A stretch of 64,000 bases of DNA from Chitinophaga sp. S165 (lineage in GTDB: Bacteria; Bacteroidota; Bacteroidia; Chitinophagales; Chitinophagaceae): positions 62,001 to 126,000 of the forward strand of contig NZ_QGTG01000006.1 of assembly GCF_003182155.1 (NCBI RefSeq), written 5' to 3'. Made by a program: the position numbers and the translations under genes. The first letter of the stretch is position 1. Every line of letters starts with the position of its first letter. Positions 44,300 to 53,738 of the stretch are shown piece after piece. The notes under the pieces are model-generated. The model was not told the origin of the DNA, did not search any database, and saw only the letters and a list, made by a program, of their open reading frames with translations.

Positions 44300-46617
44300 T
44301 AGAACTTAAAGTTATAAGAGATGGAAGGAATGAATTTGAACAACGCAGTTTGTTTAGCTACTGTCTTGTTTGGATCTTCCTTACTGTCTTCGAAAGTGAT
44401 GGTATATGCATTCTCCCTGCCATAAGCATTGTATACGCTGAAAGCCAGCTCTGACGACCAGCGTCTGCGTTTCTTCAGCTGTAAGGTAGCGCCGAGGTCA
44501 AGACGGTGATAGTTCGGCATACGGTAGGCATTACGGCCTGTGAAGTAATATACGGTCTGACCATCTATCTGATATTTTCCGGAAGGATAAGTAACAGCGT
44601 CCCCGGTGTAATAGATCCAGTTGGCAGATAAGGTCCACTTCTTGCTCAGCTGGTACATGGCAACGATCGCTATGTCATGCGTCCTGTCCTGGCGTGCATT
44701 GTACCACTTGTCGTCGTTGATGCCGTCTATCTGTCTTTCTGTTTTTGAAAGTGTATAACTTACCCATCCGTTGAATTTACCTACTCTCTTTTTGAACAAC
44801 CACTCAATACCATAAGCACGTCCTTTACCGAACAACAGCTCTGATTCTATGGCGTTGCTGACAGAGTTAACGTTCGCGCCATCTCGGTAATCGATCTGGT
44901 TCTGTAAAGATTTGTAGTAAGTTTCAACAGTCAGTTCGTAGTCGCCGTTAAACAGGTCTTTATAGAAGCCGATGGAGTATTGGTCAGATATTTCAGGTTT
45001 GATGATGTTGGTGCTGGCCACCCATTTATCCGTAGGACTACTGGTAGTACTGTTGGATATCAGGTGAAGATTCTGTGTATTGCGTACATAAGAAGCTTTC
45101 AGGGAAGAAGTGGTGTTCAGTTTGTAACTGAGTGCCAGCCTCGGTTCCAGGTTGACATATGTCTTCACGAACTCTCCTTTTTTATAATGAAGGGTATCCA
45201 GGATCTCGCCTTCTTTATCAAGGTTGAAGAAATCACCTTTACCCAAGATGCTGAATGTAGATAAGCGAACACCATAGGTAACGCTTAAGTTGTCAGACAT
45301 CTTCCAGCTATCGGTCAGGTATGCGGCATTCTCCCACGAGTAGCGGTCTTCCAGCGATCTGGCATTGATCTGGGAAGTTTCAGAAGTAGTAACCTGCCCG
45401 GGCGTAATGGTATGGTAAATGGAATTGATACCGAAACGAACGCTATGGCTGGATGATGGGTACCATTGCAACTCTTCTTTCAGGTTATAGTCCCTGATCT
45501 TCGAATAGATATCTGCATTTACAGAACCGCTGTTGATAGAGATCGTATAGTCATAGTTACTGTAGATGAGGGAAGTGTTGGAGAACAACTTGTTACTGAA
45601 TATGTGGTTCCAACGGAGGGTAGCAGTGGTATTACCCCATTGCAGACCGAACAGATCGCCAACGCCCAGTTTATCTTTTCCGAAGTAACCGGAGAGGTAC
45701 AACTTATCTTTATCGCCCAGCTCATAGTTCAACTTGGCGTTGATATCGTAAAAGTAAAGCTTATTGTTATTCAGACTGGAATCGCTGGACAGTTTCAGGA
45801 ACATATCGGCATAGGTCCGGCGGCCTGTAACCAGGAAGGATGACCTATCCTTCTGGATAGGACCTTCCACGTTCAGTTTGGCGGAAATAAGACCGATGCC
45901 TCCGCTAACGCCGAAGTCCTGGTTGTTACCATCATTCATTTTGATATCCAGTACGGATGACAGACGGCCGCCGTATTGTGCAGGCATCCCGCCCTTATAT
46001 ACAGCGATGTCCTTGATCGCGTCGGAATTGAAGGTAGAGAAGAAACCAAGCAGGTGGGAGGCATTGTAAACAGGCGCTTCGTCCAGCAGTATCAGGTTCT
46101 GGTCGGCAGCACCGCCACGGACGTACATACCGGCGTTACCATCACCTGCCGATTTTATACCTGGCAGCAGCTGGATAACTTTGATGGCATCCCTTTCGCC
46201 CAGTAATACGGGCACATTCTTCATCTCTTTGGTAGTCAGCTTTTCCAGGCCCATCTGAGGTGTACTCAGGCTTCTTTTGGTGCTGGTACCGGTGATGGTT
46301 ACCGCTCCGAGGGCAACAGATTCGTCTTCCAGGGAGAGGTTAATAACGGTATCTTTCCGGAGCACGAATTCCAGTTGGCCGGTTTGGAGGCCCATGGAGC
46401 TGTATTCCAGTTTGTGTTTGCCGTCTGTGAGGGTGATGGAATAGAATCCGTACTCGTTGGTAACGGTACCGCCGCCTCCGCTGACTCTCACGGTAGCGCC
46501 GATAAGGGTTTCGCCTTTGGCTTTGGATTTAATGGTTCCGCTAATTGTATGTTTCTGCTGTGCCGTGGCTTTAATGGCCATCAGTGATACAGCAATGAGC
46601 AACAATTTTGATTTCAT
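44299..46617 (-). CDS. TonB-dependent receptor with N-terminal carboxypeptidase-regulatory-like domain
   Basis: 772 residues when started at the ATG ending at 46617 (MKSKLLLIAVSLMAIKATAQ, a clear signal peptide); the open frame to 46914 has no signal and is rejected. A CarboxypepD_reg-like domain (HTISGTIKSKAKGETLIGATV) precedes the plug (VPVLLGERDAIKVIQLLPGI, GMYVRGGAADQNLILLDEAP) and the barrel ending FKFIPSISYNFKF. It is the outer-membrane importer paired with the DUF4249 lipoprotein. The substrate is unknown. Confidence 0.92.
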   Translation of the reverse strand: MKSKLLLIAVSLMAIKATAQQKHTISGTIKSKAKGETLIGATVRVSGGGGTVTNEYGFYSITLTDGKHKLEYSSMGLQTGQLEFVLRKDTVINLSLEDESVALGAVTITGTSTKRSLSTPQMGLEKLTTKEMKNVPVLLGERDAIKVIQLLPGIKSAGDGNAGMYVRGGAADQNLILLDEAPVYNASHLLGFFSTFNSDAIKDIAVYKGGMPAQYGGRLSSVLDIKMNDGNNQDFGVSGGIGLISAKLNVEGPIQKDRSSFLVTGRRTYADMFLKLSSDSSLNNNKLYFYDINAKLNYELGDKDKLYLSGYFGKDKLGVGDLFGLQWGNTTATLRWNHIFSNKLFSNTSLIYSNYDYTISINSGSVNADIYSKIRDYNLKEELQWYPSSSHSVRFGINSIYHTITPGQVTTSETSQINARSLEDRYSWENAAYLTDSWKMSDNLSVTYGVRLSTFSILGKGDFFNLDKEGEILDTLHYKKGEFVKTYVNLEPRLALSYKLNTTSSLKASYVRNTQNLHLISNSTTSSPTDKWVASTNIIKPEISDQYSIGFYKDLFNGDYELTVETYYKSLQNQIDYRDGANVNSVSNAIESELLFGKGRAYGIEWLFKKRVGKFNGWVSYTLSKTERQIDGINDDKWYNARQDRTHDIAIVAMYQLSKKWTLSANWIYYTGDAVTYPSGKYQIDGQTVYYFTGRNAYRMPNYHRLDLGATLQLKKRRRWSSELAFSVYNAYGRENAYTITFEDSKEDPNKTVAKQTALFKFIPSISYNFKF

Positions 46618-46755
46618 CAGGTGTAAATTTAGTGCGAAACAAATAATAATTATCTGATATGCAAAATTTGAGGGTTGAACGGAAAGGGTTTTGACCGGGA
46701 AGGAAGGAGAAGCAGGAAAGGTTGTTTTTATCTCACGAATAGTCCTAATTATCGT

Positions 46756-46763
46756 TAAATTTG
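46756..46763 (+). promoter_or_regulatory. -7 promoter box of the RloAB genes
   Basis: TAAATTTG matches TAnnTTTG, 32 bases before the ATG at 46796. The region is A+T-rich and the genes that follow have a lower G+C content than their neighbours by eye. Confidence 0.45.
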
Positions 46764-46795
46764 TGTATTTTGTGTAGGATTTATAACTATTGGTC

Positions 46796-48124
46796 ATGAT
46801 TTTAGGCGTATCGGTTACAAACTTCCGTTCCATCCGGGATACATTTGATTTCACTCTTGAAGCTGAAGCAGGACAAAGTAAAGCAGACAATTTCTTTGAA
46901 ATTGAACTGGCCAATCAGCAGAAAGTGAGGTTATTGAAGTCGGCGGTGATATACGGCCCTAATGCTTCGGGTAAAACTAATTTTATACGGGCTCTTTACA
47001 ATTTAACAGAATTCATAAAGAAGTCTACAGATATAAGAGTTGAAAGTAGTATACGTTATTACGAGCCTTTTTTATTTGATCAGGATACGGATCAGGCTCC
47101 AACGAAGATGTCAATCGACTTTGCATTGCCTGCAGAAACTAATTATATCAAATACCGGTATTCAATTGAATTCACGAGACAGGAGGTTTTGCTCGAAGAG
47201 CTTGACTATTATCCAAAGGGACAAAAACATAATCTCTTCAAAAGGGCCGCTCCAACGGAAAAAAATACCGGCAAGGATATCGACTTTATACATATAGGCA
47301 AATTGTCGAAAGATCTGGGATATAAAGAATATCAGGTGTTCAGGAATCAGTTGTTGTTATCTAAATTTGGAAGGGACCTGCCTCACGAAATTCTGACAGC
47401 CGTATATCTTTATTTTGATAGCATTGAAGTCTGGAATGCACTTGATATTATCAGAATTAATAGTTTAAGGGAGGAGATTGCTAATGAGTTATTGTTACCA
47501 GAGAATGACAACCTACTGAAAAGAATAAATAAGTTACTCCGAATAGCCGATACTAAGATCAGCGGCATAAGTATCAGAGAAAATCTGGATGACAATAGGG
47601 GAAATTCCTTCAGGACGAACGACCTGGACCAAGAACATTACAATATAACAAGAAGCCGGGTATCTGCACAGCATACAGTATACAAAAATGGAAATGAAGT
47701 AGGTGTAAAGGAACTTCCGTTAAGAGAAGAATCAGCCGGTACAAATGTCTTATTTGCATTGGGAGGTATTATTCTGAAGCGGCTTGAAAGAGGTGGAACT
47801 ATTTTCTTTGATGAGTTAGACAACAGTCTTCATCCTAAGTTATCAAAATTCCTTGTTAGGTTATTTAATAATCCTGTCAGCAACACAAAGAACAGTCAAC
47901 TGGTTGTTGCAACGCACGAGGTCACCTTGCTGGATAAAGAGGTTTTCAGAAAAGATCAGATCTGGTTTTCAGAGAAGGATAAATTTGGTGTTACTGAGTT
48001 GTTCTCTGCAAAAGATTTTGAAGGCGTTAGGGACGATACTCCTTTTGATAAATGGTATATGAACGGAAAATTTGGTGGTCAGCCAAAGATTAAGGAAATA
48101 GAATTCATTTTTGATAATGAGTAA
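46796..48124 (+). CDS. AAA-family ATPase, RloA/OLD-like (possible phage defence)
   Basis: 442 residues from ATG 46796 (TTG 46790 is also in frame). VTNFRSIRDTFDF is the typical SMC/RecF-like start; Walker A is YGPNASGKT (54-61) and Walker B GGTIFFDELDNSLHP near residue 340, with LVVATHEVTLLDKE behind it. It has the architecture of AAA15/RloA ATPases. It overlaps the RloB gene by 8 bp. This pair occurs in restriction-modification islands and is related to abortive-infection AbiL-type systems; a defence role here is inference. Confidence 0.85.
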   Translation: MILGVSVTNFRSIRDTFDFTLEAEAGQSKADNFFEIELANQQKVRLLKSAVIYGPNASGKTNFIRALYNLTEFIKKSTDIRVESSIRYYEPFLFDQDTDQAPTKMSIDFALPAETNYIKYRYSIEFTRQEVLLEELDYYPKGQKHNLFKRAAPTEKNTGKDIDFIHIGKLSKDLGYKEYQVFRNQLLLSKFGRDLPHEILTAVYLYFDSIEVWNALDIIRINSLREEIANELLLPENDNLLKRINKLLRIADTKISGISIRENLDDNRGNSFRTNDLDQEHYNITRSRVSAQHTVYKNGNEVGVKELPLREESAGTNVLFALGGIILKRLERGGTIFFDELDNSLHPKLSKFLVRLFNNPVSNTKNSQLVVATHEVTLLDKEVFRKDQIWFSEKDKFGVTELFSAKDFEGVRDDTPFDKWYMNGKFGGQPKIKEIEFIFDNE

Positions 48125-49040
48125 GAAAAAACGAGTTCCTCCTACTTCAATCTTCATTGCCTGTGAAGGCAAGAATACCGAACCGATATACTTTGAAAGG
48201 ATAAAGGAAATGGTTGAAGAAGATTTTAATCTTGCAATAACTATATATCCGGATAAGAATGATAAAATGCATTCTTCTCATGCACTAGGTCTTGTTAAGG
48301 AAGCGCAATCGAGGATCGACGACTTTGATGAAGTTTGGGTTGTGTTTGATAGGAATAAACATAAAGAAGCATTTGAGCTGGCCAATCAGCCGGTTCATGG
48401 GAAGAAGGTGAATATAGCATTTTCCAGTATTTCTTTTGAGCATTGGATATTGTTGCATTTTGAGAAATCAAATGTTGCTTTTGCTAAGTCCAAAGATGTT
48501 ATTCAAAGATTGTTAACCTGTGCGTATTTTCCTGAATATGAAAAGAAAACTTATATTGACACGTTTTCAAAGCTGAAAGACAAGACAGAAATTGCGCTGG
48601 AAAATTCGGCATGGCTTCGGTATCAGCTAACATCTTCCGGATTACTGCCCGATACGCCTGTTTACGAACTAAATCCTTATACAGACGCAGGTGATCTCGT
48701 TAAAAGATTACTGGGGATAGAAACAAGTATTATCTGGTCGGGAAAAGACATTCCGACAATTGTGGAAGATTTAAAGATTACAGTTCAATATGAGGAATTG
48801 ATATTGTCAATTACCATTGAAAATAATTCCAGTATCAGATGTGTTTTTAATCAAACGAACATGAGCGAGCATTTGCAGATAAGAGATTCTGAGGGGCAGG
48901 AGAATAAGTTTATGTTAACAGAAACCAAGATAATAGAACCTGGAGAACAAGCTGACCTGGAGTTGAATTTGACATCTTCACTTGAGGGGAATGTTTTAAT
49001 GTTTGTGTTGAGGAAAACAAAGCTAATTATCGATTTATGA
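48117..49040 (+). CDS. RloB-family protein with extra C-terminal beta-rich domain
   Basis: 307 residues. The RloB part (about 1-200) has FIACEGKNTEPIYFERIK and DEVWVVFDRN, which resemble the Glu and DxD-type acidic motifs of TOPRIM-fold nucleases, and FEHWILLHFE. Residues about 215-307 form a beta-strand-rich extension (ITVQYEELILSITIENNSSI, EQADLELNLTSSLEGNVLMF) that I do not associate with ordinary RloB. It is translated by coupling with the ATPase. The pair may act as an ATPase-gated nuclease (inference). Confidence 0.82.
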   Translation: MSKKKRVPPTSIFIACEGKNTEPIYFERIKEMVEEDFNLAITIYPDKNDKMHSSHALGLVKEAQSRIDDFDEVWVVFDRNKHKEAFELANQPVHGKKVNIAFSSISFEHWILLHFEKSNVAFAKSKDVIQRLLTCAYFPEYEKKTYIDTFSKLKDKTEIALENSAWLRYQLTSSGLLPDTPVYELNPYTDAGDLVKRLLGIETSIIWSGKDIPTIVEDLKITVQYEELILSITIENNSSIRCVFNQTNMSEHLQIRDSEGQENKFMLTETKIIEPGEQADLELNLTSSLEGNVLMFVLRKTKLIIDL

Positions 49041-49120
49041 AGGAAGACCATAAAATGAATTTGCCATAGCAAATACAGCGTTGAAATAAGCCATTTTACA
49101 GTCTTCCCGTTATCTAATCA

Positions 49121-49543
49121 TCAAGATCTAGAAGCCGCCTTCTTTTTAGGCGTAGCACGTTTTTTCGCAGCAGCTTTCTTCTTTGGAGCAGCCTTTCTAG
49201 CGGCCGCCTTTTTCCTGGGAGCAGCTTTCTTAGCAGCAGCCTTCTTTCTTGGAGCCGCTTTCTTCGCAGCAGCTTTTTTCTTCGGAGCGGCCTTCTTCGC
49301 AGCAGCTTTCTTTTTAGGAGCAGCCTTTTTAGCAGCCGCTTTTTTCTTTGGAGCAGCTTTCTTTGCAGCTGCCTTCTTAGGTACTTTAGCGCCGGATTTC
49401 CTGGCTTCTGATAATCCTATTGCAATAGCCTGTTTAGGATTAGTGACCTTCTTTCCGCTTCTGCCGCTTTTCAGTTTTCCTTTCTTCATTTCATGCATAT
49501 TCTCTTCCACTTTGTCCTGGCTTTTTTTTGAATACTTTGCCAT
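49121..49543 (-). CDS. DUF6496 protein with histone-H1-like Lys/Ala tail
   Basis: 140 residues. Residues 1-55 (YSKKSQDKVEENMHEMKKGKL, KQAIAIGLSEARKSGAK) match the DUF6496 core. The rest is about seven copies of an 11-residue repeat KKAAAKKAAPK, like histone H1 C-terminal tails. It is strongly basic and should bind DNA non-specifically. The gene follows ligD by 34 bp on the same strand, so it may be co-expressed with it. Confidence 0.85.
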   Translation of the reverse strand: MAKYSKKSQDKVEENMHEMKKGKLKSGRSGKKVTNPKQAIAIGLSEARKSGAKVPKKAAAKKAAPKKKAAAKKAAPKKKAAAKKAAPKKKAAAKKAAPRKKAAAKKAAPRKKAAARKAAPKKKAAAKKRATPKKKAASRS

Positions 49544-49577
49544 AATGTAGAATTTAAAGGTTAATAAATAAATATCA

Positions 49578-51584
49578 TCATTGCATTGTACGTAAGATCT
49601 TCTTCATATCAATTCCCTTGCCGAGTACAGGTTTGAATATATCGCCCATTTCATTGATGCGGGCAATAGCATTAGTGATATTGAAGTCTTTCATCTTTAG
49701 TCCCTTTTTTACTTCCTCCCAGTGTAAGGGCATGGACACCGTAGCACCTGGTTTTGGACGTAATGAGTAAGGGGCTGCCAGTGTGGCCTTAGGCCTGTTC
49801 TGTAAATAATCAACATAGATCTTGCCCTTTCTGTTGCGCGTCATGCGTTCTATACTGGTAAATGAAGGCAATGCCGCATGTACCTGTGTAGCGATCCATT
49901 TACCGAACAACTGGCATTCATCGTAAGTATATTTTGCGTTTAACGGTATGTAAATATGTATGCCGGTGGAACCGGATGTTTTGCAATATCCAGGGGTTTT
50001 GATACTGTCAAGTACTTCTTTGGTGACAATCGCTGTTTGTATTACCTGCTCAAAGGTATTCTTTTCTGTCGGATCCAGGTCAATAATACACCAGTCAGGG
50101 TGATCAGGTTTTTGAATCCTGCTGTTCCACGGGTTCATTTCAATAGCGCCCAGGTTAGCCATATACAACAAGCTTGCTTCGTCTGTCCCCACCATAAAGT
50201 TCTTGTCTTCGCCGTCGCTGGTATGATAAGGAAAGGTCTTGATCCAGTCGGGAGCCTTTCCCGTTACATCTTTCTGATAAAAACTTTTGCCTTTAATACC
50301 GTTGGGGAACCTGTTCAGCGACTGAGGACGGTCCTTCAGATAAGGAAGAATGTAGGGCGCTACCTGGTAATAGTAGTTCAGCATATCCCGCTTGGTATAC
50401 TTCTCATCGGGCCAGTATACTTTATTCAGGTTAGCGAACTTTAATTCGTGTTTGTTGATGTTCCGTACCTGGGTATCTTCGGATGGATTAAGCAATGTTT
50501 TACGGTTACCGCCTATGACAGGTGTTAACATCTTCTGAGCAATAGCGGTACCTGTTTTCTTTGTTACTTTCTTAACAGGTAGCGGCGTTTCTTTTCCGAC
50601 GTCTTTAGCAGCTTTATCTTCCCGCATGCCTTCGAAAGAGGGGTGACGCATTACGCCATCCGAAGTGATCTCAGCATAACTTACTTCGCATACCAGATCG
50701 GGCTTCAACCATGTAGCCACTGCTTTGGGAGGATTAGGGCGGAAACGTGAAGGCTTGTTGATATCAGGAACGGTTGCAAAAGGCGATTTTTTAATGATAC
50801 GTGATTTGAATAACTGCATCATTTCCTTTTGCCGTGCAGTAGTAAAGCCTGTGCCTATCTTACCTGTGTATTGTAGCCTTCCATCCTCAAAAACACCTAC
50901 CAGCAAAGAGCTGAAAGGTTTGGAAGAGTTTTCGTTCCTGGTAAAACCACCTATAACAACTTCATGTCTTTTGTTGATCTTGATCTTTAACCATTCGCTG
51001 CTTCGTGCGCCAGGATAGTAGAGGCTATCCTCTTTTTTAGCAATGATACCCTCCAGGCCCAACGTTGTTGCAGCAGCCAGGAACTCGGTAGGAGAGGTGT
51101 TGAAACTTGCGCTCTGCCGGATAATATCAGGTGCGGGGAACAGTTGTTCCAGTAATTCCCTGCGTTGTGTGAGGGGAAGTTGTGTAAGGTCATACCCATT
51201 CAGCCACAAAAGATCGAACACATAATAGATCAATTCACCATCGGCTTCACTTCTCCAATTCTGCAGATCACCGAAGCTGGAGCTCCCGCTTTCTTTGAGC
51301 ACGACTATTTCCCCATCTACAACCGCGTGGATATTCCATGCCTTTAATGCGTTGAGCACAGGGTAAAATTTCTTATCGAATGATTTATTGTTACGGGAAA
51401 TGAGGTGTATATCTTCCTTATTCAGTAAGGCTATGGCGCGATAGCCATCCCATTTTACTTCATACATCCAGCCGGATTCCGATACCGGTTTATCTACCAG
51501 TGTGGCCAGCATGGGCGATACCGTAGCGGGGAACTTAGCCCTTGTGCGCCCGGAAGACTTTGAAGATGGGGATTTTTTGCGCAT
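49578..51584 (-). CDS. ligD: DNA ligase D (ligase-polymerase form)
   Basis: 668 residues. The N-terminal ATP-dependent ligase has YEVKWDGYRAIA (active-site Lys in KxDG) and VDGEIVVL, with an OB-fold to about residue 330. After a linker comes the LigD polymerase/primase domain with CIIDLDPTEKNTF (metal-binding Asp) and CKTSGSTGIHIYIPL. The phosphoesterase domain found in many LigD proteins is absent. Together with Ku it would do non-homologous end joining; no Ku gene is in the window. The linker is Lys-rich. Confidence 0.93.
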   Translation of the reverse strand: MRKKSPSSKSSGRTRAKFPATVSPMLATLVDKPVSESGWMYEVKWDGYRAIALLNKEDIHLISRNNKSFDKKFYPVLNALKAWNIHAVVDGEIVVLKESGSSSFGDLQNWRSEADGELIYYVFDLLWLNGYDLTQLPLTQRRELLEQLFPAPDIIRQSASFNTSPTEFLAAATTLGLEGIIAKKEDSLYYPGARSSEWLKIKINKRHEVVIGGFTRNENSSKPFSSLLVGVFEDGRLQYTGKIGTGFTTARQKEMMQLFKSRIIKKSPFATVPDINKPSRFRPNPPKAVATWLKPDLVCEVSYAEITSDGVMRHPSFEGMREDKAAKDVGKETPLPVKKVTKKTGTAIAQKMLTPVIGGNRKTLLNPSEDTQVRNINKHELKFANLNKVYWPDEKYTKRDMLNYYYQVAPYILPYLKDRPQSLNRFPNGIKGKSFYQKDVTGKAPDWIKTFPYHTSDGEDKNFMVGTDEASLLYMANLGAIEMNPWNSRIQKPDHPDWCIIDLDPTEKNTFEQVIQTAIVTKEVLDSIKTPGYCKTSGSTGIHIYIPLNAKYTYDECQLFGKWIATQVHAALPSFTSIERMTRNRKGKIYVDYLQNRPKATLAAPYSLRPKPGATVSMPLHWEEVKKGLKMKDFNITNAIARINEMGDIFKPVLGKGIDMKKILRTMQ

Positions 51585-51686
51585 ATATGAATGAGATCAA
51601 AGACCTTACCAGTATGTCAACAGCAATCTCATGAGCATCTGTTTAGCCTAATATTTGAATGTTAGTTCATTAAAGAATTGAAGAAC

Positions 51687-52256
51687 ATGATGAGACCAGA
51701 TTTCTACATTGCGGGACTGGGATGTTCCGCCGGATGCCTGGAGGTGTTAAAGGTATTCTTCTCTCATTTACCTAAGAAGACAGGCGTTGCATACATAATT
51801 GTGCAGCACTTATTGAGGAATTATACCAGTAAACTTGATATACTGTTGCAAACGTATACGCCATTGCCTATAGTGCGGGTAGCGGAAGATATGAGGGTAA
51901 ACCCCGATCATATCTATCTGATCCCGGAAGGTAAATACATGGTGATTGAAGACGGTATACTGAGACTTATACCCCGCGGACCCGAGCAGATCATCAACTT
52001 TGCAGTGGACATATTTTTCAGGTCCCTGGCCGCATATGCGGGTCCAAAGGCGATAGGCATCATCCTTACAGGTATGGGCATGGATGGCCTGGAAGGAGCG
52101 AAGGCTATAGAGAAAGGTGGTGGTATTGTATTCGTACAGGAACCCGCGTCTGCAACATTCAAAGGGATGCCAGAGGCGACAATTACAGGGAATAGTCCGG
52201 ATGGTGTGATGGCGCCTGAACAACTGGCGCAGACGATGGAGCGGTATGCAATATAA
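51687..52256 (+). CDS. Stand-alone CheB-type methylesterase domain protein
   Basis: About 189 residues from ATG 51687 (51678 is a weaker alternative). It contains only the catalytic CheB domain. The catalytic Ser is in GLGCSAGCLEVLK (usually GxSAGG, here GCSAGC), the His in IIVQHL and the Asp in LTGMGMDGLEGAKAI. No receiver domain. It is divergent from ligD and 30 bp upstream of the sigma-FecR fusion. Similar stand-alone CheB proteins occur with CheR and PAS-kinase systems; none is seen here, so its substrate is unknown. Confidence 0.88.
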   Translation: MMRPDFYIAGLGCSAGCLEVLKVFFSHLPKKTGVAYIIVQHLLRNYTSKLDILLQTYTPLPIVRVAEDMRVNPDHIYLIPEGKYMVIEDGILRLIPRGPEQIINFAVDIFFRSLAAYAGPKAIGIILTGMGMDGLEGAKAIEKGGGIVFVQEPASATFKGMPEATITGNSPDGVMAPEQLAQTMERYAI

Positions 52257-52286
52257 TTCGTATATTCCTATTAAGATAGCCGGGAT

Positions 52287-53522
52287 ATGCTGGAGATTAA
52301 TTACCACGGGAAAGAACTGTTACAAAGTATTGCCGATGGCAATGAAACCTCGTTTGCCCGATTCTTCAGGGCTACAGCTCCCCTCGTATATGCAGATATC
52401 GCTGTTATCCTGAAGGGAGATCCCCGGTGTATCAGTGCCGTATTACAGGAAACCTTTATTATCATCTGGTTGCATAGAGATAAACTGCCCCTTATAAAAG
52501 ACCTGGATGCCTATCTGCGCTCGGTAGGGTTGCAGGAGTGTTATAATTATCTGCAGGACACAGCGCCTGATGAACCTTTTCCCACACCATTGTACGAAGA
52601 AGACCTTCCACCGGAAATGCGTCATTACAGGGCGTATCAGTCCATGATCCATGATACGATCGTAGCATTGCCCGAACAGCGCCGGCATATCTATGAACTG
52701 CACCGGCTGAAAGGAATGTCCCCCGTGCAGATAGCAACCGCCATGAAGCTGTCTGTAGATAATGTAACCTGTGCTATCAACGCGGTACATCAGTCGGTGA
52801 GGCAATGTCTGAAGGATGTGTCGCATAGTAGCGTCACCTCCAGGCATAATCAGTGGGTAGTGGAGAAAACGAAGCTGCTGGAAGACGATTCTCCGGTTGT
52901 TCCTGCATTTGACGAGCACTGGATGCCGGTAGTATCTAAAGCTACGGCTATAGATCGTCCTATTCCTGCAGACAGTACCCTGCCTATCAGGCGTATCTAT
53001 TCACATCGCCTCAATTACCTGTACGCAGTAGCGGCACTGGTTTTTCTGATAGTGGGACCGGGTATCTACCTTATTGTGATGCGTTCTGAGAAATCAGCAT
53101 CTTTCAGAAAGATCCCGGCAAACGGGCAGCGATCAAAAGATACGCTGCCCGATGGTACTTTGGTCTGGATAAATACAGACGGTACCATCAGGTACCCCGC
53201 CACTTACAGCGTGGCTGCCCGGGTAGTGGAGGTGGAAGGGGAGGCTAGCTTCCGGGTTATTAACAGCGTTAAACAGCCTTTTCATATCCGCGCTTATGCA
53301 TTATATGCAGATGTAACGGGAAGCCATTTTAACATCAACGCGCATACCACGCCTTCACACCTGGTTATTACCGCCCTGGATAACAGTGTAAGGGTACAGA
53401 TGGACGGAAAGAACCTCTCGCTTCGCCCCGGCCAGCAGGCCGATATAACTCCCGAAGGCGCCATCAATGTAACCACCGCCGATACTGCCGCCATTATCAG
53501 ATGGAGAGGGCAGCCCGAATAA
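52287..53522 (+). CDS. ECF sigma factor fused to a membrane-anchored FecR domain
   Basis: 411 residues in one continuous frame. Residues 10-90 are sigma region 2 (FARFFRATAPLVYADIAVIL, LQETFIIIWLHRDKLP) and 120-175 sigma region 4 (LPEQRRHIYELHRLKGMSPVQIATAMKLS). A linker leads to one membrane helix (244-264, YLYAVAALVFLIVGPGIYLIV). Residues 275-395 are a periplasmic FecR domain (LPDGTLVWINTDGTIRYPA, VVEVEGEASFRVI, FHIRAYALYADVTGSHFNI). The DUF4974 domain that normally ends FecR in this phylum is missing and no TonB receptor follows. Normally sigma and FecR are separate proteins, so this fusion is unusual. Confidence 0.85.
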   Translation: MLEINYHGKELLQSIADGNETSFARFFRATAPLVYADIAVILKGDPRCISAVLQETFIIIWLHRDKLPLIKDLDAYLRSVGLQECYNYLQDTAPDEPFPTPLYEEDLPPEMRHYRAYQSMIHDTIVALPEQRRHIYELHRLKGMSPVQIATAMKLSVDNVTCAINAVHQSVRQCLKDVSHSSVTSRHNQWVVEKTKLLEDDSPVVPAFDEHWMPVVSKATAIDRPIPADSTLPIRRIYSHRLNYLYAVAALVFLIVGPGIYLIVMRSEKSASFRKIPANGQRSKDTLPDGTLVWINTDGTIRYPATYSVAARVVEVEGEASFRVINSVKQPFHIRAYALYADVTGSHFNINAHTTPSHLVITALDNSVRVQMDGKNLSLRPGQQADITPEGAINVTTADTAAIIRWRGQPE

Positions 53523-53738
53523 GTAATTTATTGGTAACCAGCATAGGAATATGTGTAATTTCGTGATGAATATTGCCCGGAGTGGAAATAATTTCTGCTT
53601 CCCAAGCTGTTGGCTCATAGTAGTTTATATAGCAATGGGATTCTTATCTGGAAATTATTTTATACTTCAGGCAACCTTTCTTTCAAGGTTCCGTATTTAG
53701 AAGGTATACAGGACACATGTGAGCCTTATTGAAAAGCA
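53523..53738. other. Intergenic region before the second ECF sigma gene
   Basis: 216 bases. A small hairpin (AACCTT at 53672-53677 and AAGGTT at 53684-53689) is the only structure noted. A promoter is expected but no exact TAnnTTTG was located. Confidence 0.35.

Noticed and set aside
52287-53522. Two separate genes (sigma, FecR) joined by read-through
   Set aside because: The frame is continuous without internal stop, and no start codon with signal context precedes the membrane helix; kept as a fusion with a resequencing caveat.
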